Positions 1 through 10,240 are shown, counted from the stretch's first letter. The stretch is DNA of 64,000 bases from Euryodendron excelsum (GCA_033060915.1 CM065389.1:23158001-23222000); one strand, 5' to 3'. Made by a program: numbers and translations. Notes: generated by a model not told the origin, from the sequence alone.

Positions 1-70
1 AGGACCAAGATAGATGAAATGTTCAAGCTCATCTAAGCCATGGCAATAAAAGACGCTTCTTCAACCCCAT
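1..70 (+). pseudogene. 5' fragment of outer gag, cut by insertion
   Basis: Reads in the same frame as residues about 16-39 of the inner Gag, with one in-frame TAA where the inner copy has Gln. The fragment ends in CCCAT, the left target duplication of the inner element; the gag continues at 24548. Confidence 0.8.
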
Positions 71-199
71 TGTAAGCACCCCATTTTTGACCGCTCGACA
101 GTCTACACTCCGTCCAGACTTGTACTCAAATCAATATGGACGTATTCCAATCGAAATCAACTCTCTAAGTCCAAATCACATCTGTCCATCGCTTCGCGG

Positions 200-204
200 G
201 CCCA
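200..204. repeat. Left 5-bp target-site duplication GCCCA
   Basis: GCCCA stands immediately left of the minus-strand solo LTR and recurs at 5309-5313 immediately right of it. Removing the insert and one copy restores the sequence seen uninterrupted near 19068-19100. Confidence 0.93.
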
Positions 205-1079
205 TGTCATGCCCAGATTTTTTGCACTCGAGGAATACTCACACAAGCAGGAAAAATGTTGTACTTTCTCGTTAAAACTCACCCTCCTAGAAGAATGAGT
301 GCGACTAGGTTTGAATTGAAAAACAGGTTTGAATAAAGGGCTTTTGAAAATAATTTGGAGTCGCCACCTAACTTGATTAAGGTGAGTTAGGTCACCTAAA
401 AACTAAGAATAATCCGAAGACTACACTTAGGGTTTTGGAAAACGATTTTGAAAATATCTCCTCAAGAGAGGATTTTTTAGGAAAACAGGTTGTTTGGCAA
501 CCTTTTGAAAACATTTAGCCCTTTTTGAAAAATAACTCCGTTTTGGTCTTTGAAAACAGTGATCCTAGGTTCGGAGGTTGGTTACGTGTAGGGAAGACGC
601 ACTAAACTATCACCCTACCCCGCCCTTTCGGTACCTACATGTCAATCTACCCTAGATTCACCTATGAGAGTATTTAATTAACATATGTTCAACCCTATCC
701 ACTTTGAAAAACAATGCTTGAAAACTAACATGATGCATGGTATGCAAGTGTAAGGAATGAGAATTGAAAAATAGATTTGGAAATAAATTTGAAAAGAATA
801 TGATTTGAAAATAGATTTGAAGAGATGAAATTAAAATTGAAAAGTTCAAAAATTAAAAGTAGAAATTTGAAAATAAAAATTTTGAAATTGAAATTTTGAA
901 AATAGATTGGAATTTGAGATTGGAAAAATGTGGAAACCGCACCCATGAGGGTGGAATTGAAAATTTGAAAAGTATTGTGACCGCACCTATGAAGGTTGCC
1001 TACGTATCCCTTTGGGGGAATCAGGTTAGTCGTAGTTCGGACCGGAGTCCGATTGAAAAGAGATTGATTTGAAGAGAGA

Positions 1080-2900
1080 AATTGGATTAGAAGAAAGAGA
1101 TTGAATTGAAAACTGGATTTGATTTGGGATTAGAAGAGGAGATTGAATTTGAGAAGATTGGACTTGCTTTACAAAGATCGATTTTGGAAAGACTTGGTTT
1201 TAGGAAACCTAGACTTAGGAAAGATAGGAGACCTAGGAAAGACTTGAGATTAGGAAAGATTAGATTGGAATGTTGGATTCGGAAAGATCTTGAAAGATTT
1301 AGAAACTTGGAATTTACGAAAAATTTAGATTAGGAAAGTTTCGAATTAGGAAAGTGTCATTTTTGGAAAGTTTGAAATTAGGAAAGTTTTAGGTTTAGGA
1401 AAGCTTTAAAATTAGGAAAGTTCTGAATTTAAGAAAGTTTGAAAATTGGAAAGTTTTAAAAATTGGAAAGTTTTGAAAATTGGAAAGTTTTGAATTTAGA
1501 AATGTTTTGAAAAAGGGAAGTTTTGAATTTGGAAAGTTTTGAAAACAAGGAAGTTTTGAAAATAAGAAAGTTTTGTTTTAGGAAAGGTTTGAAAAAAAAA
1601 AGTTTTCAATTTAGGAAATATTTGAATTAAGAAAGTTTCGACTTAAGAAAGTCTTAAATTAAGAAAGCTTTGAGATTAGAAAAGTCTTAGATTTGGAAAG
1701 ATGTTGAACTTTTGGAAAGTTTAGAGTTTAGAAAGATTTGGGTTTAGAAAAATTTAACTTAAGAAAGTTTTGAATTTAGGAAGCTTAGAATTTTAGAAAG
1801 ATTTAAAATTTAGAAAGTTTAGGATTTAGAAAGTTTTAGAGTTTGAATTTTAGAAAGTCTTGAAATTAGGAAAGGCTTGAGTTTAGGAAAGGTTTGAAAA
1901 CTTAGGTTTAAGAAGTTAAGATTTGAAAAGAGGGTAGAATTAGGAAAGGGTTGAATTAGGAAAGATTTGAAAGTTGAGTTTTAAAATTTAGGAAAGATTT
2001 TTATGTTCAAGTTTTAGAAACTTAAGATTTAGGAAAGTGGAAGTTTAGGAAGGATTTGAATTAAGAAAGAGTTGGATTTTGAAATTTAAGGAAAAATTTA
2101 AAGTTTAAGTTTAGGAAACTTGTGGTTTAGGAAGGAATTGAATTAAGAAAGGTTTGGATTAGGAAGGGATTAGATTTGGTTTCTAAAAGAGAAAGGTTGG
2201 ATTTTGTTTTTAAAAACGGAGGACGAGATCTAGTTTCCTAAACGGGGAGATTTGATTTGGTTTCCTAAAGGGAAGATAGGATTTGGTAAGGGAGACTATA
2301 GAAACCCTAGATTTGAAAAATTATAGTTTTGACGTAGAAAAGAGGTTTCAGAATCATGTATAGTGAAAACAAGAGATTTTGGAAACCTAGGTTTGGGGCA
2401 AAGTTTAAAATCATGTTTTTGGAAAGAAAATTAGGGTCTCCTAATTGTGGCCTCTAAGAAAAGAGTTTTTGAAAAATGCGTTTTTGGAAACGAAGGTTTT
2501 CTAGAAAGGAATCCTAGGGAGGAATTTTTGGAAAGTGAATTTGAAGATAGAGTTTTTGGAAAAAGATTTTAAAGAGAAGGAGTTTTAGAAAGTGTGTTTT
2601 TAGAAACGTAGATTTTAGAAGGAAAATCCTAAAGGGGAATTTCTAGAAGAAGCATTCTGAAAAGAAAGTTTTTTAGAAAGATTTTTGGAGAGAGTTTTTA
2701 GGAAAGTGAATTTAGGGAGTGTTTTTAGAAAGTGAATTTTGAGGAAAAGATTTTGGAGAGGAGTTGAAAAAGAGAATTTTGAAAAATAGATTTTGGAAGG
2801 GAGTTTTTTAGAACAATTTTGAAGAGGGGAGTTTTAGGAAAGTATGTTGAAAAAGAGATTTTTAGGAAGAGATTTTTTGAAGAGAAAGTTTTTTGGAAAG
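1080..2900 (-). repeat. Degenerate GAAAGTTTT-type purine tract of the LTR
   Basis: About 1.8 kb of irregular 10-16-bp repeats around GGAAAGTTTTGAA on the plus strand; in LTR orientation this is a CTTTCC/AAAACTT tract almost without G. Open frames here are by-products of low complexity. I see no gene. Confidence 0.8.
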
Positions 2901-3787
2901 TATGAAAACGTTTCACTTTCCTAAAGCGATTTTAACCATAAGAGGCCTAGAACCACCTTAAGAAAGTGGTTTTGGAAAACAATAAGATTTGAAAATATAG
3001 ACCAAAAAGGTCACTTTTAATGTAACACTTTCCTAAAGCAACCCTAGCCATGGAAAGGCTAGAATCACTCTAGAATTGTGGTTTTGAAAACAAGTTTTTG
3101 AAAAAGAGATTTTGATGCAATTTTGAAAACAAGTTTGAAAACGTTTTGAAAAACAACTTTGAAAACGGTTTTTGGAAGATGCAAGACTATCATATGCACA
3201 ATGCAATTTGGGGTCGTGAACATACAAGGCTAAGGCTTCACCACATAATCAAGGGGGCCGGACCCACGTGGTCTTTGGTTAGACTAGAAGAAAGCCCCCG
3301 ACACGGTGACTCTCCAATAGCCCAATCCTACACATGGATCGGGAGTCCCCTTATTTCAAGCATGCAAAGAAAGGGGGGGAAAGAGATGGGGGATTAAAAT
3401 AGAGAAAACCCAAGTGGGTTGGAGAGAGAAGAGAGAGGGGGGAAGTATAGAAAATTAAAGAGAAAGCCTACCGTATGTCTTCTTTATTTTGCGCGCCGCG
3501 CTGTCTTCGGTCTTTGGGCTTTGTCTTGATCTTCACCTTCAGTCTTCAAGAGTTGTCTTCAAGCTTTGGATGGCAGCTCTTCAAGTCTTCAAAGGATGGT
3601 TGAAGGCTAGTGTATGAGTGTATGAGGGAGTGTATGAGTGTATAGGAGGCTAGGGTTTGTGTATAGTGGCTAGGGTTTGGGAAAACCTAGGGAGGCTAGG
3701 GTTTTGGAGGTGCTCGAGCTCTGTATATCGAAATATAGGATTTTTAGGTTAAGTTTGCAGACCCTTTTCACGTTGAATGAGGCTCTA

Positions 3788-3795
3788 TATTTATA
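3788..3795 (-). promoter_or_regulatory. TATA box of the minus-strand solo LTR
   Basis: TATTTATA on the plus strand, i.e. TATAAATA in LTR orientation, followed by the cagagcc-type start context found in the sister LTRs. Palindromes 3807-3915 lie just upstream in LTR orientation. Confidence 0.75.
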
Positions 3796-3806
3796 GAAGT
3801 TGGACA

Positions 3807-3915
3807 AACCTAGCGCCTGTTGCAGTGGCGCCAGGGCAAACTTTACACTGGCGCCACTAGGAGTGGCGCCAGGCCATTTTTTGGCTTGGCGCCACTACTA
3901 GTGGCGCCAGCCAAT
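3807..3915. repeat. GGCGCC palindrome cluster upstream of the LTR TATA box
   Basis: Three to four arms of GGCGCCACT facing AGTGGCGCC; the copy at about 3891-3911 is a near-perfect palindrome. Spacing about 40 bp. The same cluster is in the same place in the sister LTRs. Confidence 0.85.
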
Positions 3916-4259
3916 TAGGAAAGGTTTAAGGTCGGCAAGCAACGTATCTTTGACTATATTTGGGCGCCTGTACTAGTAACTACTATGCAACTTTTAGCCT
4001 GGCTTCACTAGGAGTGACTCCAGAAAGTCCGGGAATGATTTGAAGGAGCCGGGAATGACTCGGAAGGCCGGAAAGAAGCAGGAAGCAGGAACACTTAAAA
4101 TAGTGTCTTGGAGGTATTTGACTTGAAAAGCGAGGACAAAATGGGTCGAAAAGGTTGACCAGGCCCTTAGGGGCAAAACGGTCAATCGGACCGAAAAACT
4201 GCCGGGACAAACTCAGACTGTCCCAGGAGAAGACTTGGGATCTGGAAACATTATTTAGA

Positions 4260-4640
4260 ATGTTCCCAGAGGTTGCCGGTTTGATTCCCAGAGTCGGCGT
4301 GGTCGGAAAAGGAGACCGGCCCACCAGGGGCAAAATGGTCATTTTGTACCGGGTTTGCCGGGACTGACTCGGAATGATCCGGAAAGGTAAAGGGCAGTTG
4401 AGATTACTATAAAAAGTAGCCTCAGGAGGTTACCGGTTTGATACCCAGAGCTGGTGTGGTCGAAAAAGGAGACTGGCCCTCTAGGGGCAAAACGGTCATT
4501 TTGTGCCGGGTTAGCCGGAACTGACTCGGAATGATCCGGAAAGGTAAAAGAAGGTTGAGAACACTATAAAAAGTATTCTTGGGACATTGCCGGTTTGATA
4601 CCCAGAGCCGGTGTAGTTCTCGGAGCGTTCGGATGCCTAG
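4260..4640 (-). repeat. About 157-bp tandem repeats in the LTR U3
   Basis: Three units each contain CCGGTTTGATACCCAGAG (or a variant) and a GGCAAAAYGGTCATTTTG-like segment, starting near 4267, 4431 and 4588. This is the reverse complement of the array seen at 32280-32930. Confidence 0.75.
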
Positions 4641-4749
4641 TGGCAAAATGGTCATATTGACCAGAAAGTCTCGGAAAATGTCCACAGGACAATTTGGACA
4701 TTTTTCACCAGAGTGGGCTAACAGACACTGGTTTTGACCTAGGTTTTGA

Positions 4750-5075
4750 CTGTTTCCACCACTCTAACGGTGTGAGTATTTCCGCTACTCGGACGGGGTT
4801 GATGATTTGTGAGTATTTCCGCTACTCCAACGGCTTTATGAGTATTTCCGCTACTCTAACGGTTGAGTATTTCCGCTACTCCAACGGTTTTGTGAGTATT
4901 TCCGCTACTCTAACGGTTTTGTGAGTAGTTTCGCTACTCGAACCATCTCAAGGAATAAACTGTCTCGAGAGAGGGATTGGAAAGGGGTCTTACCGTCTCC
5001 GAGGAGACGTGCCTAGATTGTGAGTGTTTCCGCCACTCTAATGGTTTTGTGAGTAGTTTTGCTACTCGGACCGTC
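4750..5075 (-). repeat. Short tandem array GAGTATTTCCGCTACTC
   Basis: Six to eight imperfect units of about 25-33 bp containing GAGTATTTCCGCTACTC plus an AACGGTTT linker. The arms GAGTA and TACTC allow a small hairpin in each unit. In sister LTRs (near 20030-20090 and 32065-32130) only one or two units are present. Confidence 0.8.
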
Positions 5076-5387
5076 TCGAGGAATAAACTGTCTCGAGAGA
5101 GAGATTGGAATTGGAATAAGAAAGAACAATGCCCCTAAAGGCATTTTGGTCATTTTGCCTCTATTGGGGCCAGACAGGCCCGCGAAGCGATGGAAAGACG
5201 GAATTTGGACCTAGAGAATTGGTTTCGATATGAATATGCTCACAATGACTTGAAAATAAGTCTGGACGGAGTGTAGACTGCCGAGCGGTCAAAAATGGGG
5301 TGCTTACAGCCCATCAGGCCCAAATAGAGGCAAAATGACCAAAATACCCTTAGGGGTATTGTCCTTTCTAATTCCAATTCCAATCCC

Positions 5388-5750
5388 TCTCTCAGGACAA
5401 TTGATTCCTCGAGACGGTAAATCTATTCCAAATTAGGCACGTCTTTCCGAAGACGGTAAGTGCCCTTTCCAATTCCAATCCCTCTCTCGAGACAATTGAT
5501 TCCTCGAGACGGTAAATCTACTCCAATCAGACGCATCTTTCCAAAGATGATAAGACCCCTTTCCAATTCCAATCCCTCTCTCGAGACAGTTGATTCCTCG
5601 AGACGGTAAATCTACTCCAATCAGGCGCGTCTTTCCGAAGACGATAAAACCCCTTTCCAATTTCAATCCCTCTATCGAGACAATTGATTCCTCGAGACGA
5701 TTCGGCACATTTTTTGAAAAAAATCTCTTTGAGATAGTAAGTCCCTTTAA
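5388..5750 (+). repeat. 94-bp LTR minisatellite, four copies in the 5' LTR
   Basis: Units beginning near 5388, 5480, 5573 and 5665 carry CTCTCTCGAGACAGTTGATT, then CCTCGAGACGGTAAAT, then CGTCTTTCCGAAGACG. The last motif is a 6-bp-stem hairpin. The 3' LTR has seven copies. Long open frames on either strand here follow from the multiple-of-three-like periodicity and are not genes. Confidence 0.88.
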
Positions 5751-6259
5751 ACTTGTCGACCGGGACAAGACCCCAAGTCCTATAGATGATAGAATGGTCC
5801 ACCTTTGGCGCTTGCTAGCCTTCCAATGCAGAAATGTCCATTTAGGCACGCCTTTTGAGAAATTTGATTCTCAGGCGCTAAGTCCCTTTAGTAGCTTTCC
5901 GAGATCAGGCAGTCTCGGGAATGATCGCGAACCGTCAAAGTAGCAAAAATACTCGCAAACAGCTCGATATAGAGAATTGCCAACAAACCCCTATATCACG
6001 CGACCGTCGTCAGAGTGGCGGAAACACTTAAAACCCAAATCAACACCGGTGCCTGCTAGCCCACTTCGGTAAAAAATGACCAAACTGCCCCTTGGGCCTT
6101 TTTCGACACGTTTCTTGAGAACATACCTGAGTCTTCAAAACAGTGAGTCCAACCGTCTAAGATTGTTTTAAAAGCAGTCCGGCATGATTAGGTCCCTTCT
6201 AGTCAATTTCGGGCCAATTCCGAGACTTTTCGGTCAAGATGACCATTTTACCCCCGGAA

Positions 6260-6560
6260 CCACACTGGCTTTGAGTATTAAACTGGTAACCTTCTAATAT
6301 TGATTCTTATAGTATTCTCAACCTTCCTTTACCTTTTCGGATCATTCTGAGTCAGTTCTAGCAAACCCGGTGCGAAATGACCGTTTTGCCCCTAGTGGGC
6401 CGGTCACCTTTTCTGACCACACCGGCTCTGGGTATCAAACTGGCAACCTTTGGGAACATTCTGAATAATGTTTCCAAATCTCGAGTCTTCTTCTGGGACA
6501 GTCCGAGTTCATCCCAGCAGCTTTCCGGCCCGATTGACCGTTTTGCCCCTAATGGCCCGG
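6260..6560 (+). repeat. 157-bp LTR repeat, two copies
   Basis: Two copies anchored on GGCTCTGGGTATCAAAC (near 6266, degenerate, and 6423), each followed by an ATGACCGTTTTGCCCCTA-like segment. Confidence 0.7.
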
Positions 6561-6800
6561 TCAATCCTTTCGACGCATCTTATCCTCATTTTTCAAGTCA
6601 AATATATCCGAGACACTAGTCTAAGTGTTCCTGCCTTTTTTCGTCTCTCCGGGTCATTCCCGACCTCTTCAAATCAATCTTGGACTTTCCAGAGTCACTC
6701 CTAGTGAAGCCAAGCTAAAAATTGCATGGTAGTCATTAGTACAGGCGCCCAAATCTTCCAAAGATACGTTGTTTGCTAACTTACAAACTTTCCTAACTAC

Positions 6801-6901
6801 TAGCGCCACTAGCAGTGGCGCCAAGCCAAGAAATGGCCTGGTGCCACTCCTAGTGGCGCCAAAAGGAAATTTGGCCTAACGCCACTACAACAGGCGCCAA
6901 G
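6801..6901. promoter_or_regulatory. GGCGCC palindrome cluster, inner 5' LTR
   Basis: Three units with arms GGCGCCACT / AGTGGCGCC at about 40-bp spacing, ending about 15 bp before the TATA box. The position is conserved in all the giant LTRs of this family in the window, though worn in some. A regulatory role is inferred from position. Confidence 0.6.
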
Positions 6902-6914
6902 TCTATCCCATGTC

Positions 6915-6922
6915 TATAAATA
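6915..6922 (+). promoter_or_regulatory. TATA box, inner 5' LTR
   Basis: TATAAATA followed by cagagcctctt. It is conserved in the sister LTRs (21063, 33224, 38591, 53047, 58405), which marks the probable U3/R boundary about 30 bp downstream. Confidence 0.8.
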
Positions 6923-7029
6923 CAGAGCCTCTTCCAGCGTGAAATGGGTCCGCAAACTCAGTCAAAAATTCCTGAAATTTCATATACAGAGTTTGAACAC
7001 TTCAAAAACTCTAGCTTCTTTAGGTTCTC

Positions 7030-7070
7030 CAAACCCTAGCAACCATACGCTAAACCCTAGCCTCCTATAC
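7030..7070 (+). promoter_or_regulatory. Telobox-like AAACCCTAG motifs in the transcribed leader
   Basis: Two to three AAACCCTAG-type motifs lie 110-150 bp after the TATA box. They recur in the other LTRs (21178-21215, 33313-33370, 58495-58530). Teloboxes are known promoter elements of plant translation-related genes; function here is inferred. Confidence 0.5.
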
Positions 7071-7229
7071 ACTCATACACACCCCCATACACTTATCAAC
7101 TAGCCTCAAGCCTCCATTAAAGACTTAGATTGCTGCAGCTTGAAGCTCTCGAAGATCAAAGAAGAGTCCCCGAAGATCAAGACAAAGATTAACGTGAAGT
7201 AAAGACCGAAGAAAAGCAAGGCGCGCAAA

Positions 7230-7251
7230 ATAAACAAGATATACGGTAAGC
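7230..7251 (+). promoter_or_regulatory. AATAAA and candidate splice donor GGTAAG
   Basis: AATAAA (7230-7235) is followed within 11 bp by ACG/GTAAGC (GT at 7247-7248), after a purine-rich GAA-type stretch. The GT is kept at the aligned position in sister LTRs (21394, about 33548, 58690, and the minus solo LTR) while flanking bases change. Candidate acceptors are CTTTCTTTTAG at 7432-7433 and CTTTTCCTTACAG at 11699. No transcript data are available. Confidence 0.4.
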
Positions 7252-7789
7252 TTTCTCTTTAAGTTTCTTCACTTCCCACTCTCTCTTCTCTCTCCTAACC
7301 CACTTGGGTTTTCTCTATTTTAATCCCCCACCTCTTTCCCCCCCTTTCTTTGCATGCTTGAAACAAGGGAATTCCCGTTCCATGTGTAGGATTAGACTAT
7401 TGGAGGGTCACCGTGTCGGGGGCTTTCTTTTAGTCTAACCGGAGACCACGTGGGTTCAGCCCCCTTGATTATGTGGTGAAGCCTTAACCTTGTATGTTCA
7501 CAACCCCAAATTTGCATTGTGCATATCATGTTCTTGCATCTCTCCAAAATCGTTTTCAAAACTTGCATTAAACTTGTTTTCAAAATTGCCTCAAAATCTC
7601 CTTTTTCAAAACTAGTTTTCAAAATCACAATCCTAGGGTTATTCTAGCCTTTCCATGGCTAGGGTTGTTTTAGTAAAGTGTTACATTTAAAGTGACTTTT
7701 ATGGTCCATATTTTTAAAATCTTGTTGTTTTCAAAACCACTTTCTTAAAGTGGTTCTAACCTTCTTATGGTTAGAATCGCTTTAGGAAA

Positions 7790-9430
7790 GTGAAATGTTT
7801 TTTATACTTTCCAAAAAAAATCTCTCCTTTCAAAAGTTTTTCTTTCTAAAACCCTCCTTTTCAACATGCTTTCCTAAATCTCCTCTTTCTAAAATTGTTT
7901 TCTAAGAACTCCCTCCAAAAATCTATTTTCTAAAACTTCCCTTTTTAAACTCCTTTCCAAAATACTCTTCTCAAAACTTAAAACGCTCCATAAATCTCTT
8001 TCCTAAAAATTCTTTTCAACAATCTTCTTCTGAAAAATCTTTCCAAAAACTCTTTCTTTCTAAAACTCATCTTTCCCCAAAAACTACTCTCTAGGATTCC
8101 CTTCTATAAATCTCCTTTCCAAAAAACACACTTTCCAAAAACTCTTTCCTTAGAGCCCAAGTCAAACCCTAGAACCCACAATTAGGAAACCCTAGTTTTC
8201 TTTCCAAAAACATGGTTTTCGAACTTGCCTTAAAACCTAGGTTTCCAAAATCTCCCTTTTCACATCCAAACTATACATATTTCCAAAATCTATTTTCTAC
8301 GTCAAAACTATAGTTTTTCAATCTAGGATTTCTAAAACTTCCTCTTCCAAATCCTTGTCAAATCAAATCTTCCCTTTAAGAAACCAAATCCAATCTTCCC
8401 GTTTAGGAAACTAGATCCAATCCTTCGTTTTTGGAAACAAAATCAAACCTTCTCCTTTAGAAAAAAAAATCTAATCCCTTCTTTTAGAAAATAGGAATCT
8501 TAACTCTTCCTAGTTTAAATCTTTCCTAATTCAAATCCTTCCTAATCTTCTACTTTCCTAAATTTTAAGTTTCCAAAACTTGAACATAAAAAACTTTCCT
8601 AAATTTTAAAACTCAACTTCCACATCTTTCCTAATTCAACCATTTCCTAAATTTCATACCTTTCCAAATCTTAACTTTCCAAATCTAAGTTTTCAAATCT
8701 TTCCTAAACTCAACCTTTCCTAATCTCAAGATTTTCTAAAACTCAAACTCTAAAACTTTTCAAATCTTAAACTTTCTACATTTCAAATCTTTCCAAATTC
8801 AAAACTTTCTAAATTCAAAACTTTCTTAAGTTAAATCTTTCTAAACCCAAAACTTTCTAAATTCTAAACTTTTCTAAAACTTCAAATCTTCCCAAATCTA
8901 AAATTTTCTAAACTCAAAGCTATCTTACATTCAAAACTTCCCTATTTCAAAACTTTCCAAATTCTAAACTTTCCAACTTTCAAAACTTCCTAATTTCAAA
9001 ACCTTTCCTAAAACCAAACTTTCCAAAAATGAAACTTTCTTAAGTTAAAACTTTCCTAAATTCAAATTTTCCTAAAGTGAAACCTTTCCTTTTTCAGAAC
9101 TTTCCTAATTTCAAAACTTCCCTAAGTTAAAACCTTCGAAACATTCCTGAAATGATACTTCCCTAATTCGAACAATTCCTAAATCTAGTTTTTCTTAATC
9201 TTTCCAAATCCAACGTTTGAGTCAATTCTTTTCTAAAATCCTTCTAAGTCAAGTCAAATCTTTTTTAAGTCTCAAGTCTTTCCTAAGTCTAGGTTTCCTA
9301 AATCCAAGTCTTTCAAAATCAATCTTTTCAAACCTTCCAATCAAAGTCTAAATTTTCTACTCTTCTAATTTCAATTCGAATTCCAACTCCAACTCTTTTC
9401 CAAATCAACTCTTCTATTTTCAATCGGACT
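7790..9430 (+). repeat. G-depleted CTTTCCTAAA-type tract
   Basis: About 1.6 kb of degenerate short repeats (CTTTCCTAAATTCAAAA variants) with very few G on the plus strand. Equivalent tracts are at 21950-23690, 34120-35850 and 39590-40500. No gene. Confidence 0.8.
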
Positions 9431-9434
9431 CTTA

Positions 9435-9496
9435 TCCGAACTACGACTGACTTGATTCCTCCAAAAGGATACGTAGGCAACCCTCATGGGTGCGGT
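9435..9496 (+). repeat. Conserved LTR module CCGAACTACGACTGAC...GATACGTAGGCAA
   Basis: Kept in every LTR in the window, including the otherwise different LTR-B family (50297 and 50447). See the separate finding. Confidence 0.75.
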
Positions 9497-10051
9497 CTCC
9501 ACATTTTTCAAATCTCAAATTCCACAATCTTTTCAAATCTCCAATCTATTTTCAAACTTCCAATTTCAAATTTCTATTTCCAAATCTCTAGTTCTAATTT
9601 TTCAAACTTTCCAATTTATCCTTTCAAATCTTTCTTTTAAATCAAATCAAATTCTTCTTTTCAAATCTATTTCCAAATCAACTCTCTCTTATCTTGCACT
9701 TGCATCTCATGCATCATGTCTTTTTAAGCATTCTTTTTCAAAGTGGATAGGATTGAACAGTAGTTAGCTGAAGACTCTCATAGGTGAATCTAGGGTAGAT
9801 TGACATGTAGGTACCGAAAGGGCGGGGTAGGGTGATGGCTTAGTGCGTCTTCCCTACACGTAACCAACCTCCGAACCTAGGATCACTTTTTCAAAGATAA
9901 AAAATGGAGTTATTTTTCAAAAAGGGCTAAATGTTTTCCAAAGGTTGCCAAACAACCTGTTTTCTTAAAAACCCTCTCTTTAGGAGATATTTTCAAAATC
10001 ATTATCCAAACCCCTAAGTGTAGTTTTCGGATTATGCTTAGTTTTTAGGTG

Positions 10052-10087
10052 ACCTAACTCACCTTAATTAAGTTAGGTGGCGACTCC
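10052..10087 (+). other. Hairpin followed by primer-site-like core inside the LTR
   Basis: ACCTAAC (10052-10058) pairs with GTTAGGT (10072-10078); an alternative hairpin GGTGA/TCACC overlaps the left arm. TGGCGACTCC (10078-10087) follows directly and matches the first ten bases of the true primer-binding site (TGGTGACTCC) with one difference. It lies about 160 bp before the LTR end. Confidence 0.7.
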
Positions 10088-10240
10088 AAACTTTTTCTAA
10101 AAGCCCTTTATTCAAATCTATTTTCAATTCAAACCTAGTAGCACTCATTCTTCTAGGACGTTGAGTTCTAACGAGAGAGTACAGTGTTTTTTCCGCTTGT
10201 GTGTGTATTCCTCGAGTGCGGAAAATCTAGGCGCGACAGC

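Larger units (their letters stand above)
205..5308 (-). mobile_element. Minus-strand solo LTR nested in the inner 5' LTR
   Basis: Begins TGTCATGCCC (reverse complement of an LTR end) and ends GGGGTGCTTACA (reverse complement of the LTR start). Length 5104 bp, with no internal region, primer-binding site or gag, so it is a solo LTR. Perfect GCCCA target duplication. The whole LTR is readable in reverse: U5-like end 205-700, C-poor purine tract about 1080-2900, TATA box near 3788, palindromes 3807-3915, 157-bp repeats 4260-4640, minisatellites 4750-5120. Confidence 0.95.
71..10238 (+). repeat. 5' LTR of the inner element, split by a solo LTR
   Basis: Without the 205-5308 insertion and one duplication copy it is about 5.06 kb, against 5.6 kb for the 3' LTR. 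Most of the difference is explained by fewer copies of a 94-bp minisatellite and about 150 bp missing near 9120-9150. Landmarks in order: LTR start 71, minisatellite 5388-5750, 157-bp repeats near 6260-6560, GGCGCC palindromes 6801-6901, TATA box 6915-6922, AATAAA 7230-7235, GGTAAG 7246-7251, G-poor tract 7790-9430, conserved modules 9435-9496 and 9785-9884, hairpin plus primer-site-like core 10052-10087. Confidence 0.92.

Noticed and set aside
1106..1333. Charged 75-residue open frame on the plus strand
   Set aside because: It lies in the purine repeat tract of a minus-strand LTR; composition follows from GAAAG repeats.
7020..7090. Interstitial telomere repeats
   Set aside because: AAACCCTAG motifs are irregular and separated by unrelated bases; better described as teloboxes in the LTR leader.
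9486..9767. 93-residue plus open frame, also present at 23793-24035 and reversed at 725-946
   Set aside because: Conserved because it is LTR sequence; text is Phe/Ser/Asn-rich from TTTCAAATCT repeats, with frame breaks between copies.
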